Positions 34,500 to 45,064 of a stretch of 64,000 bases of DNA are shown here, one piece after another. Origin of the DNA: Nageia nagi. Lineage: Eukaryota; Pinophyta. A program made the position numbers and the translations under genes. The stretch covers positions 11,966,001 to 12,030,000 of the forward strand of contig JBITNC010000001.1 in assembly GCA_050084985.1 (NCBI GenBank), written 5' to 3'. A model generated the notes under the pieces. It saw nothing but the letters and a program-made list of their open reading frames with translations. It was not told the origin of the DNA and made no database searches. Positions within the stretch are counted from its first letter, which is position 1. Each line of letters begins with the position of its first letter.

Positions 34500-35425
34500 A
34501 TTGATCGGGTTCCGGAGGATTAACTAAGTTCCGGAAGTGAAGCGAGACTGTTTGATCGGGTTCCGGAGGTCTAACTGTGTTCCGAAAGAGAAGTGTGATT
34601 GGTTGACCGAGTTCCCGGGAAGAAATGACGTCAGCGATTTCGAGCTTTCACTCAAAACCGGAGTCCAGAAGTGATGAGGTCAGCAAGGAGCGATCAAAGA
34701 GCCGGAGCCAAGAGAGTAAAACATTCCGGAAGCAAAAGATGACGTCACCAGGAGAACGATGCTCACATTTGTGAATACAACCGGCGTCCGGAAGAAATGA
34801 GGTCAGCAAAGAGTGATAAAAGAGTCCGGAGGTAAAAGTCCGGAAATGATGACATCATAAGGAAAGAGTTATACTCTGTTTCCGGAGTCCGGAAGTGATG
34901 ACATCATGGTGCAAGTGTTCAAAGGTCCGGAGATAAAGGTCCGGAGACAAAAGTCCGGAGGTCAAGATCCGGAGATAAACGTCCGGAGATAAAAAATCCG
35001 GAGATACACGTCTGAAGATAAAAGTCCGGAAATGATGACATCATAAGGAAAGAGTTATACTCTGTTTCCGGAGTCCGGAAGTGATGACATCATGGTGCAA
35101 GTGTTCAAAGGTCCGGAGATAAAGGTCCGGAGATAAAGGTCCGGAGACAAAAGTCCGGAGGTCAAGATCCGGAGATAAACGTCCGGAGATAAAAATCCGG
35201 AGATACACGTCTGAAGATAAAAGTCCAGAAATGATGACGTCATGCGAAAAGCGTTATACTCTATTTCCGGAGTCCGGAGGATGATGACATCACGATGTAT
35301 ACAGAAAACATCCGGTAAGCTAGGAAAGAGTCCGGAATAATCAGAAATACCATTATGAAGGAGAGAAGAGTCCGGAATCGTAAGAAATACCATAATGAAG
35401 AATAAAAGAGTCCGGAATTAGCTGA
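34500..35425 (+). repeat. CCGGA-rich tandem array in the solo LTR
   Basis: Dozens of TCCGGA words spaced mostly 12-16 bp apart, organised into larger units. The unit beginning GTCCGGAAATGATGAC occurs at 34,838 and 35,024 (186 bp apart), and a third, mutated copy starts at 35,223 (199 bp later). Units contain ATGACATCAT or ATGACGTCA palindromes. The array lies in what should be U3. Confidence 0.9.
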
Positions 35426-36037
35426 AATCCATGGAGAAAGAAGTATACCTGTCTAAACAACTCTGTTTGAGAAATGAAAGTGTTCGTCAGTTACAAACAA
35501 GGATTCTGTTGATAACGTATAATGGTAGGAACAGTTTCCTGGAGTGTTATTGATGCGTAATGGTTAAGTACAGGAATAATGTGAAAAACGGATGTAAGAA
35601 AAGGAGCAGAGAGCTGCAGTGTGAACAGTGTGGACATGGCAAGAAGTAATGAGTGCACAGCTCGAGGAGAGTGTAGTAGCTGAGAGTTTACAGCTAAAGG
35701 AATAAGTGAAGCAAGTAGTGGGACATGCAGATATAAGAGTTGGTTTCTAGGTGTAAAAAGTGTGGGATGAAAAGGGTGAATTGAGGCAAAGTGTGTGTGG
35801 AGTATGTGATGAGAAGAGAAGGGAGTGAAGTGTGTGCGAAGTGTGTGCAGAGTGTGTGAAAAGAAGTGCGAAAAGTAAAGCATGAAAATGCAGGTAATCG
35901 CACGAATGTGGTGAGCAGAGAAGTGAGTGAAAGCAAGTGCTGTGTGTAAAGTGAAATATCCGAAGTGTATGAAGTGAGCATTAGAGCTAGACCATTGAGG
36001 GTCTTCTAGAACAGAATCTTTTCTCCATTTGAATGTT

Positions 36038-36290
36038 CTATCAAGTTGGTGCTTGATAGCTGGAGTTGGTGCTCCAAGCAGTTGGTGCTGCTAATTCTAA
36101 AGTGGTAGTTGGTGCTACCCTTCACAGTTGGTGCTGTGGATTTGAGAGCTGGAGTGGATTTGAGAGCTGGAGTTGGTGCTCCAAGCAGTAGGTGCTGCTA
36201 TTCTCAAAGTGGTAGTTGGTGCTACCCTTCACAGTTGGTGCTGTGAATCTGTAAGCTTTCTTTAATGGCTGGATTTGGATTGGTGTCCAA
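36038..36290 (+). repeat. Array of ten hairpins with a shared TTGGTG loop
   Basis: Each unit is a short inverted repeat around a six-base loop. Stems and positions: CTATCAAG/CTTGATAG 36,038-36,059; GGAG/CTCC 36,062-36,075; AGCAG/CTGCT 36,077-36,092; GGTAG/CTACC 36,104-36,119; CACAG/CTGTG 36,123-36,138; GGAG/CTCC 36,169-36,182; AGCAG/CTGCT (loop TAGGTG) 36,184-36,199; GGTAG/CTACC 36,211-36,226; TTCACAG/CTGTGAA 36,228-36,247; TTGGA/TCCAA 36,275-36,290. Units 2-5 and 6-9 are copies from a 107-bp duplication. The array lies near the 3' end of the solo LTR, so it would be in R/U5 RNA if transcription starts upstream. Confidence 0.9.
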
Positions 36291-36478
36291 GCAGTCATTT
36301 TCGGGGATGTAGCCAAACTGGTGAACCTCGTTACATCTGGTGTTGTGTGATGTACTGGTGTGCTTGCTCATTTTCTCTAGCTTTTAATTTGTCATTATTA
36401 AAGAAGATTGGATAGTGATAATTTTTATATACACTGATTCATCCCCCCTCTCAGTGTCACTCGAAGAACAACAAGTTG

Positions 36479-36957
36479 TTAGATACAATAGGCTCCTAAT
36501 CATTGGCTTGTACATAGTATGATCCACTAATGGGGACTTATCATTATTACTAAGCTTGCAACCTATCATCATAGGAGTGCTCATAAGCTTGCAATCCTCT
36601 ATAGTGAACTTTTTCAACATCTCCTTTACATACTTGATTTGTGAAATAAAAATACCATTCTTCAACTGATTAACTTATAAACCAAGAAAATATAAAATTT
36701 CACCTATTATTGACATCCCAAACTCTATTTGCATCTATTTAGTAAAGTATTTGCATATTTCATCCTTGCTACCTCCAAAACTAATATCATCAACATAAAC
36801 AACAATGATGACTTGATGATTATTTACATATTTAATGTAGAGATTATTATACACCATACTTTTTTTGAAACCCTGCTAATGAAGATATGTAGCAATCCTA
36901 GAGTACCATGCTTGGGGTGCTTATTTTAGACTATAAAGTTCCTTTTTCAGTTTGCAC
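36479..36957 (-). pseudogene. Copia reverse transcriptase, C-terminal two thirds
   Basis: Read from 36,957 down: Cys-Lys-Leu-Lys-Lys, Ala-Trp-Tyr-Ser-Arg, then the catalytic Val-Tyr-Val-Asp-Asp strand at about 36,785-36,800 (both Asp kept), then a Tyr-Phe-Leu-Gly-Leu block, then the piece 36,665-36,480 with Gln-Ile-Lys-Tyr-Val-Lys-Glu-Met and Ser-Thr-Pro-Met. It is interrupted by TAA and TAG codons at positions expected to be Gln. It joins the N-terminal third at 42,925-43,300 across the 6-kb insertion and RNase H across the solo LTR. Confidence 0.8.
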
Positions 36958-38069
36958 TGTTGGGGGCTTTTTCTTTCCTACCCCTACAAGTTGGCAAGTG
37001 GTATCGCAGGGCTTAGTGGAAAGACTCCAACACCTGAGTCTTAGAGCATTAACCCTATCCGCTATGAGGATTATTTACCTCAAAGGTTAGAAAGTGAAGG
37101 TGCATGGGCTAACTCAAGTAGTTTGGTATAGATGTTTTAAGCTATTACTAACTCAAAATAGAATTTTGTTAATCAAGGACTTGAAGGGTCCTTAATCTAA
37201 GTAATATTATTTCTCAGAAGAGAATAAAAATAAAATGTCTATTGCAAAAGATGTGTAAAGAAATAGAAAAAGAAATGAAAAGGTTATGAATAGATGGTGA
37301 TATGTGAGTGGGACTCCAAGGCAATGTTTTCACTGACTGGTGTGGATTTTGGATACTAAACTTGCATGGGTTTGGTCTAGGTTCGATGCATTCCTAATCC
37401 AACTTGAAGGATAACAACACAAATGTCATGATAAGGGGAGCTTGAAGCTAAAACAATGGAAAGGTGAGATAGGTTGTAGGTAGAACTTAATGATGGAATA
37501 AAATTCCTAGGTTAAATGACATATGCAAATTATCTTGGAAGACACTAATCCAAAGTGCAAACTATGGAACATTACAACTACACACCACTTGGAATGTTTT
37601 GTAAGATTTACAAGCACTCTTTTGTCCACCTTCTAGAAGATTTATAAAATGAACCAAACATTCAAGATAGCATGGATAAATAACACATAATCACATCCAT
37701 AGCCTCAAATAAAAACATGCTCACTTTAATCACTAGAGATTTATATCACAATTGTGAAAAAAGAGAAACTCGGAAGTTTGGAAAAATAGTGTAAGTAGCC
37801 CAATTTTGCACAATATGTCTAATCCCTTACAAATGACCCAAAATGGGCTATATATAGTTTTAGAGCAACCTTAAATGTCACCCTAACCCTAATTTCAACT
37901 TACAAGAAAACAAATATGGTCCAATCAAAATATGCCATATGGTGTTACAAGATATCTTCCAAGTTTGTGGGAGCAAATCCTCATCCATCACAAATGTGGG
38001 AACTATTAACAAATAAATTAAAGTTTGCAACATAACTATGAAATAAAATAAAATATAATATAGTAAATA
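36958..38069 (-). other. Non-coding 3' part of insertion E2
   Basis: No coding signal. On the minus strand a TATA-like ACTATATATAG lies near 37,852, and about 890 bp further on the insertion ends in CCCCCAACA. It could be a terminal LTR-like region, but no second copy is present at the other end. Confidence 0.35.
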
Positions 38070-41000
38070 TTATGAATAGGTGCTTGGTGGGTCCAATATG
38101 TCTACACTCCCCTTAAAGGTATTGTTTATGAATTTGGCTATGAGCTCTAATCCATGTAGCATCTTTGATAACCTAGGCCTATTCTCGATCATGTAGTGCG
38201 CCACCTTATCCATGATCCTCAACATGTCCTTCTCCCATGCATGATCTTTGAGAAAATGTTCCAAGTGACTACCAATATGGAATATTTTCATATCTTCAGT
38301 CATAATCAAACTATGAAGGAAGTGCCTCACTTATACCACCACCAGGTCCTTTTCTTGAATGCCTACATCATCAACAAGGAACTTTACCTAGAACTCGATT
38401 TCCTCAAGAGAAGTGTTTGCTTTATCATTGAGCTTATGTACATCCTTTTGAACCTCTTAGAACCAAGTGGCTATCTAATTGACCACACCTAAATAGAACC
38501 AATATTATTCATAGAACTTCATGTCTTATGGCCTACGATTCTATGTCATCTCAAATTGCATGATGATATGATGTCTAAAATCTAGGATTTTGAGAAAAAT
38601 AGTTCTCTCCATAATGATATATTTGAGCTTTTTCTCCTTGAATTCTACCCTCTCTAGTGCTCTAATAAATCATTGAACTACTACCAATACCTCATCTATG
38701 TGATTTTGTTTTACCGCAAGCATACCCTCCTTAAGTGGCTTAATCTTTTAGAGTTCTTTGGTGGGTACCTTAGCCAACTTTGATTCTTTTGCCAACTTCT
38801 TGAATTCAACTAACTCCTTCTTTAGGCCCTTAATCTCCTTATCTTTCATCATACTATATTTGGTGATGGCCTCCATGTTAGAGATGATTGCATGTTTATG
38901 ACCAACCAAACTAATCAAACCTATGTTAATGATCTAGTTAATTTGCCTGAGTTCTTTAGGCCACTATGGGTTCTCCTTGTCAGCTATAATAGTCTTAATG
39001 TGTATTACATTAATGGCCAAGTGGACATACATCTAGGATTTTTCTATATGGGTGGAGTTTCTCCTACTTGGTTATCCTTTTCCCCTACTCCAAATTCTTC
39101 TTTGATGTTCATATTAAACACATCAAGGCACTCCTCCATGTTGACACCCCACTCATTCCTAGGTGATCACTAATAAGTATCCACCATGTCCTCCTAATTG
39201 ATAATAGTGTTCCTCTTTGTTATCTTTGATGATATCTCCTCTTCTTATTCATCATGCTGATCAATTGAAGCTCTTATGGATTGTGACTATGGAGTCCTCT
39301 TCAATTGAACCCTACTATGTACTATATTTGATACTGGCTCTCACTTCTCTTTGTAGATGGCCCTGATGTTGTTTGCCTACAAGTCTCCTTTAAAATATCT
39401 ATAGACACATCCTATCACTATACATTAGGGATATCCTCATCTTGGACCATATTCTACTCTTGTTCATCCTTTGATACTCCAATAGCTCCTTCCTCTTGGT
39501 TATCATCGAGCTTGTAAGAGGGACTAGAGGCTACTAATCTAGATGGTGGTACAATAGGTGAAGTCACAATTATGGTGGATCTAGGTGGTTTAGGTGGTGG
39601 AGAAGGATCTTGATGTCTATTTTGCACACATCTTACTACCTTATCTATGGCCACATGCTCTATTTGCCTTGCATCATGATCATCCATGGTGGCCTGCACT
39701 TATATAAATTGTTCAACTAGGCTATTACCATGCATGGTTGCATACTACCCAACAAGTGTCTTATTTACTAGAGAAGACTAGGTGACCCTAGAAGTAGACT
39801 CTTGAAGTCTTCTTCCTTTGTTTTACAAGAATCTCTTGCTAATTATGGCTTCCACATGGTGTTGCTCATCACTTACATTTTTTTGTATTCTTTCTCTTAT
39901 CCTCTTTATCTCTACCTCATTATTGATGTTTCGAAAAGATTCCTCATCTACAAGTGGCTTATGTTCATAGGGTTTCTTCCTTTCCTTCATGAAGAATGAG
40001 TGCAACCTATGGTCTAGATCATAGTGATCGGTAGAAAGCATCTTCTTGAAGTTAAACTTGGCCAATTCTTCTTTCATAGCATCTACATCTATCTAGAACT
40101 TACACTGATATTCTCCCATAATGATCAGTAGATTTGATGTAGGTAATTTCTTTTGCCATACCTATTTATGTAAAAATGCCAATTACCTCATCATCTCCAT
40201 TAGTAGAATCATGTTATTCATGAATATTGGCAATTGATGGCTATACAATTGATCCATGTATACAAATACAAGAGAAGCATTAGTGATGGAGGAAGAAGTT
40301 GCCATGCTTCTTCAAAGTATCATGGATGGAATTGGAGATTTGTGTAACTGTGATCTCTCTCTTAAGCTCCTTATATATCTCATATGACCATACATCATTT
40401 TTCATAATGTAAACTATCCCGTCTTGTCTCTAACTTCCATTTGGATAGCACTTCCAAATGTAGTAAGTTCCTCTTTCATTCCAAGTTGTCTCACCCTACG
40501 CTATAGTCTTGTACCTACTATGGAGCAACATGTTTACTAGGTACAAATTGAGGTAGAATGTATGGGTTGTATCAATGGATGATAATTGATTAGTTATTGA
40601 GTTGCTCAACACCTTTCTCCATCGGATCCTTCTCCTTGTAGCAATCTTAAGAAAGAACCCAAAGAACTCCTTCCTGAATTTTGAAGTGTTTTCCTTCCTA
40701 AGAACTTTAGATAATAAGAGAATCATTAACTCAACTGTTAGGTAGAAGTTGGAATGAGGAGCATTGATGAGTGCATTTCCCTTCAACTCATGATGTTCTT
40801 CCAACATCTAAATCTTAATAGGAATAGATTCTCTAGGAGTCTCTTGGTAGCATATGAGTGACTTAGCATTGCTATATCCATAGTCAACCTTAGAAGTCCA
40901 TTGAAATACTACATTAATAGCTTCAGGGTGAAGGTACATAATGATGTATCCTTTGATTTCTTTAAGGATTTTATCTCCCTTCTTCCAGTGGTGATTGAAT

Positions 41001-41302
41001 TCCATGCATAACTCATTGAATGGGACTATGAACAGGTTGAATGTGCAAGTGGAGAGCCTAGAGAAAAAGATAATATCCTACTTTAGGTTGATGGAAGGAA
41101 GCCCACTAATGCTCTCCCTCATTTGCATGGGGTCAACATTTTTCCATTCTATTTCTTCAATGGTTGTAAAACAATTCCTTGAGAATATGGCCCATTGGGT
41201 AAGGACTTGTTGTCCCTCACCAATGGTAATGATTTAATCCTATTTCAACTACTCAAGATCCCTAGTGAAGTCAGGAGTCGAATTACCCTTAGAGGGTGTC
41301 AT
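38070..41302 (-). pseudogene. Long decayed coiled-coil frame in insertion E2
   Basis: I do not recognise the family. From an ATG at 41,302 the first 270 codons stay in one frame with about six stops, all TAG or TAA and most where Gln would fit. The N-terminal part has a Trp-Lys-Asn-Val-Asp-Pro stretch, a Met-Tyr-Leu-His-Pro-Glu stretch (41,005-40,808) and an Arg-Arg-Arg-Ile-Arg-Trp stretch followed by a Phe-Tyr-Leu-Asn-Leu-Tyr-Leu segment (40,807-40,496). Then come a charged region (40,077-39,823), a Pro-rich segment (39,699-39,454), a coiled coil with Lys-Asp-Lys-Glu-Ile (about 38,880-38,760), and a final open piece (38,330-38,070). About 1,075 codons in total. The layout resembles the frame at 444-2,414. 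Confidence 0.5.
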
Positions 41303-41679
41303 GGTGTTTTCAATTGCAACATGGCTCTCCAAGGATGCTACATAGGTTTCCAAGTGAAAATGACCCCTAAATGATGGTATCTATCCTCTCAAATGTTTAT
41401 GCAAGCCTAAGGATGCACAAATGAAGATGTTTGGATGTAAAAATATATAATTTCCTACTATTTTGGTGTAAGGGTAGAAGAGGAGCAAGTTTTGAATTTG
41501 GAAAAATGAGGTCCCAAAGCTTGTATTTATAGCTAATTTATCTTTCACCTTGACCTAATCAATTAGGGTTTCTATCAAACCTCATCATAGTCCTTCATCT
41601 AGTTGACCTCAAGATATGTTCCAATCTGGAAACTCATGCAAAGACTTTTGTGCCTAGACATTGGGGTCCAGAAGGTCAT

Positions 41680-42620
41680 CCAAGCTTGGTGCATAGATAA
41701 AAGTGACTTTTTAAAACCATTTGGTAGCCCTAGGAGGAGTATGCTCCCAACGTTGGGTCTCTTGTTCATGTGCTTACTTTCTTTGATCTTCCAACTCACC
41801 CATTAACCTAATTTTTCTTGATTTTTGGTCTTCCAGCCAATTGGATTTGTCAATTTTAATGCTTCATTTCAAATTGGGAAACCTATGGGCTTGGTGCATG
41901 CTTTCAAAAGTCAAATTGTGACTTTTTAAGGCATGCACCAACCTTACCTACCCCTCTAGCTTGGTTCATAATTCAAAAAGACAACATTTTATCTTTTTGA
42001 AACATGCATCAGCCTCCAGTTGACCTAGTTTCCCAAATTTGATCTTTAAGTAAATTTTCATGTTTCTTGAATCCAAGAAGCTTCCTAGGCTTGGTCATTC
42101 CTCAAAATTCAATAATTTATCTTTTATATCATGCACCAACCCCCAAATGTATGCTTGAGTTGATTTTGAGTTCCCAAGCCCATGACTTGTCTAAATTTTC
42201 ACTTCTACTTGAATTGGGAGCCCTTTCAAATCTTGCACATGGTTCAAAAAGATAAGATTTTATCTTTTATAGGCATACACTAGCCTCTTGGGTGAATTAG
42301 GTTCTATTTTTGGTATTTAATCTTGCTCAACTTTCCTCCAAGCCAAATCACATGGTTCAAAAAGATAAGATTTTATCTTTTTGAAGAATGCACCAACCTT
42401 TTTGTGTCTTTGCATAAGGATTTTTATGCCTTCTTCTAGTCCAGTATGCATCCTATATTTGGCACATGCCTAGGAAATTCAAACTTTTATCTCTTGGAAA
42501 CATGCACTTAACTTGCAAGTGCTTAGTTTCCATCCTTAAGCCCTATTTCTTGCTTGACATCCTCTAGGCCCAGTCACATGCCTCAAAAAGATAAAAATAT
42601 GACTTTATGAGGCATGTCCC
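41680..42620. repeat. Array of AT-rich palindromes
   Basis: At least seven imperfect inverted repeats at about 41,891-41,941, 41,971-42,001, 42,100-42,131, 42,241-42,270, 42,356-42,385, 42,471-42,501 and 42,577-42,616, spaced 70-141 bp. The best is a 13-bp perfect stem, TTCAAAAAGATAA with loop GATT, at 42,356-42,385. At 41,891-41,941 the arms extend outward as TTGGTGCATGC and GCATGCACCAA. Units share an outer CATGCACCAACC-like block. A further weak copy may sit near 41,690. Confidence 0.8.
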
Positions 42621-42924
42621 AACCCTTAGAGATGCCTAATTTAACTTAATTAAGATCTAACTTAACTTGGACTCCATAGTTCTCCTAAGATTAAGTTTTA
42701 CCCTTCTTAGACTTAGCCATTTTTAAGGAATTTGCAATTTCTATTTTTATGTGACTAACTCTAACAAGGAAAGAAGCTTGAACTATAAGGGGTTGTCCAT
42801 GAATCTGAGTCTAGGTGACACAACTTGGGGAGTGAAGATGTGACAAAATGAAGTATATATAAAGGTGTGTTTGAGAATCCCAAAATTATAGAATTTTGGG
42901 GCATGTCCTATTTTATTCATAACA

Positions 42925-43300
42925 CACATAAAATCTAGGTTATCACTTATCTAAAATCTATCCAACTACTCAATGTAGACTTCCTCCTCAAGCTTTCCAT
43001 TCAAAAATGTTGATTTTACATCCATCTAATAAGTATTGAACTTCTTGTACATAGCCAAAGTAAGAAACATGCAAATAGCTCTAATATAGCCATAAGAGCA
43101 AAGGTTTCTTCAAAATCAATACCTTCAACATGAGGATACCCTTTGCAAACCAACCTTGTTTTGTTTCTTATTACTTTCCCATATTCATTAAGCTTGTTAT
43201 GAAAAGCCCACTTGGTGCCAATCATATTTTTGTTCTTAGGCCTTGGTACCAACTCCCAAGTCTGATTCTTTTCAATCTAGTCTAACTCCTCATCCATTTC
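42925..43300 (-). pseudogene. Copia reverse transcriptase, N-terminal third
   Basis: The open piece 43,252-43,016 starts with the Copia RT entry block: Val-Pro-Arg-Pro, Ile-Gly-Thr-Lys-Trp-Ala-Phe and Asn-Lys-Thr-Arg-Leu-Val-Cys-Lys-Gly. After a one-base shift it continues with Met-Asp-Val-Lys-Ser-Thr-Phe-Leu-Asn-Gly, which carries the first catalytic Asp, and Glu-Glu-Glu-Val-Tyr-Ile-Glu, then breaks off at the E2 insertion. Confidence 0.8.
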
Positions 43301-44600
43301 CTTGATCCAACTCTCATCTTGATTGCCTTTGTAACATTCATTGGTTCTATACTTGAAACAAGGGAATATGTTCTTGTTGTTGTTCTCCTTATCTAAAGTC
43401 TAGTATCTGATCTCTAATTATTTTTTCACTGGATGATCCTTTTACCATTTAGTATTTTGTGTTTTGGTTTCCCTCCATTTCTAAATCAATGTCGAGTCAT
43501 TGAATCCACTCTTTGGTTGCTTTTTTGGTTGTTTCTCTACCTCATCTACCTCAATGTATTCTTGATAAACTAAAAAAATTTCATCATTGCCTTTTGGAGG
43601 TATTCACATCTGATCAATCTTAACATCTGCAATCTTAAAATTTTCTTGATTCTTTTTTGTAACACTTGTAAGCCTTGCTTTTTATTGAGTAACCAAGGAA
43701 TATACCTTCATTTGCTTTATCATCAAACTTGCCAAGATTTTATTTCATCCTCTTGATGTAGCACTTACCCCAAATACTTTAAAGTATCTTTGATGCCTTT
43801 TTTCTGAACCATAACTCATGGGGTGTCTTATTCTCATCGATCCTCAATATACACCTATTTAAATATAAACCATTATGTAGACTACTTCTTTCTAAAACCT
43901 ATTAGCTATTTTGCCCTTTCTATCAACATTGTTTGTTTCATTTCTTGAGCTAACCTACTCTTTCTTTCTACACACCATTTTATTGAGGTGTCCTTGCTAT
44001 AGAAAATTATCTCCTAATACCATACTTTGATAAAACTCATTGAAATAATCTCACCTCCTCTATATGATCTCAAACATTTGATCCTCCTCCCAACTTGATT
44101 TTCTATTTGATTCTTAAAGGTCTCAAATTTTTCAAGTGCTTATGACTTGTGTTTCAAAAATAATACCCATTCATCCTAGAGTAGTCATCTATGCATAACA
44201 TAAAGTACTTATCCCTATTTATACTTTACATCCTCATAGGACCACATAAATTATTATGAATAAGATCTAGGTGTTTGCTAGAATAATATTGCTTTGTGTT
44301 AAAAGTGGATCTAGTGAGGTTACCATTTTGACATGAAGAATAAATACTATTTGGTGGTTTTCCCGATACTTGGAATATCTTGAATTGCCCCCTTAGAATT
44401 GATTTTGACTAAGTTATCAAAGTTGATGTGTCCAAGCCTTTTGTGTAATGCCAATATTTATCCTCATTTTTAAGAAAACATGATCCCTCTAAAGCCTCTA
44501 TAAATGTATACAAATTTTCAAAAGTCCTTGTGCCAATTGCTACCAATTTACCATTATCTTCTCATCTGATTTTGCATCTCACCTTTTAAAAATCATGTTA
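43301..44600 (-). pseudogene. Copia integrase, decayed
   Basis: Integrase joins element DNA to the genome. In successive broken frames I can read the pre-integrase region with Trp-His-Tyr (about 44,440), the core start Cys-Gly-Pro-Met (about 44,220), Asp-Asp-Tyr-Ser-Arg-Met (about 44,180), and the Arg-Thr-Pro-Gln block with an Asn-Gly-Val stretch (about 43,980), where the catalytic Glu should follow. The C-terminal part, 43.3-43.9 kb, is too decayed to delimit. Stops and frameshifts are frequent. Confidence 0.6.
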
Positions 44601-44769
44601 TGACCTATATCACAAATTTAACTTACACTTAACAAGTTATATTTTAGACCAATCACAAATAAAACCTCTTCCAATCTGATTTTGCCATCACTTATCTTAA
44701 CTATCCCTTTACCAACTATCTTTGCTCCATCATTGTTCCCAAATTTGACTGAACCTCTTCATATTGTTG

Positions 44770-44850
44770 AACTTTTCAAAGTTTCATTTGTCATCTATCA
44801 TATGACTTGAGCATCCACTATTTAGTAACCATGAAGTTGATTTATCCTAT
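44770..44850 (-). pseudogene. Copia protease active-site region
   Basis: Minus-strand Leu-Asn-Ser-Gly-Cys-Ser-Ser-His-Met at about 44,799-44,825. Copia proteases normally read Leu-Asp-Ser-Gly-Cys-Ser-Ser-His-Met, so the catalytic Asp is now Asn. The rest of the domain is broken. Confidence 0.7.
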
Positions 44851-45064
44851 GCTTTAAGAGCTATTTGTACTATCAAGGATTCTTTTTCTTCTTTTGAATT
44901 TTTCTTCTCTTTCCATTCCTTCTTGATACTTTTCTTGGTTTCCTATATTATCTCTTCCTATTTGTTTGTTATACCTATCTCTTTGGAATATTTCTATTTT
45001 GTCTCATGCCCTATGGCTTGAAATGATCTTTGTTGAAATTGATTGGAAGAGAATGTATTCCTAC

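Larger units (their letters stand above)
34449..36473 (+). mobile_element. 2,025-bp solo LTR inserted in Copia RT/RNase H
   Basis: Starts TGTTGAGT and ends GAACAACA (TG...CA, with TGTTG/CAACA inverted ends). It is flanked by AGTTG on both sides (34,444-34,448 and 36,474-36,478), a 5-bp target duplication. It splits the Copia frame exactly between the Leu-Tyr-Leu-Thr motif and the Met-Val-Ala-Leu-Phe-Gln motif. The end segment with ATCCCCCCTCTCAGTG is a typical 3' end of plant Copia LTRs, so I orient it plus. No internal region is present, so this is a recombined solo LTR. It is clearly GC-richer than its surroundings. Confidence 0.88.
36958..42924 (-). mobile_element. 6-kb unclassified insertion (E2) in Copia RT
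   Basis: Copia RT stops at Asp-Phe-Met-Cys (42,925) and resumes at Cys-Lys-Leu-Lys-Lys (36,957). The inserted DNA has TGTT and AACA ends: plus TGTTGGGGGC at 36,958 and CATAACA at 42,924. Flanks overlap by CAC only, so a 3-bp duplication, or a decayed 5-bp one, is possible. Inside are a 3.2-kb minus-strand broken frame (41,302-38,070), a palindrome array (41.9-42.6 kb), minus-strand TATA motifs near 42,855 and 37,852, and a perfect 9-bp hairpin (CCCAAAATT, ATAG, AATTTTGGG) at 42,879-42,900. No LTR pair, RT or transposase was found. A TGGTATCGCAGGGC string at 36,998 resembles a primer-binding site on the opposite strand. Confidence 0.65.

Noticed and set aside
35055-35393. Minus-strand frame with repeated Ser-Gly-Leu-Ser-Pro-Asp-like units
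   Set aside because: Translation of the CCGGA tandem array in the solo LTR; the repeated peptide follows from the DNA repeat.
34500-35425. CRISPR-like array
   Set aside because: Repeat words are short and spacers are themselves repeats; it is a eukaryotic LTR tandem array.
35491-35981. Two overlapping minus-strand frames of 95-130 codons
   Set aside because: They lie inside the solo LTR, antisense to its inferred transcription, with no family features.
36122-36316. Minus-strand 64-codon frame with a repeated Leu-Gln-Leu-Ser-Asn-Pro unit
   Set aside because: It is the hairpin array read in antisense.
36879-42924. Helitron as an explanation of insertion E2
   Set aside because: A terminal hairpin is present, but the ends are not TC...CTRR and the flanks overlap by CAC instead of an A/T target.
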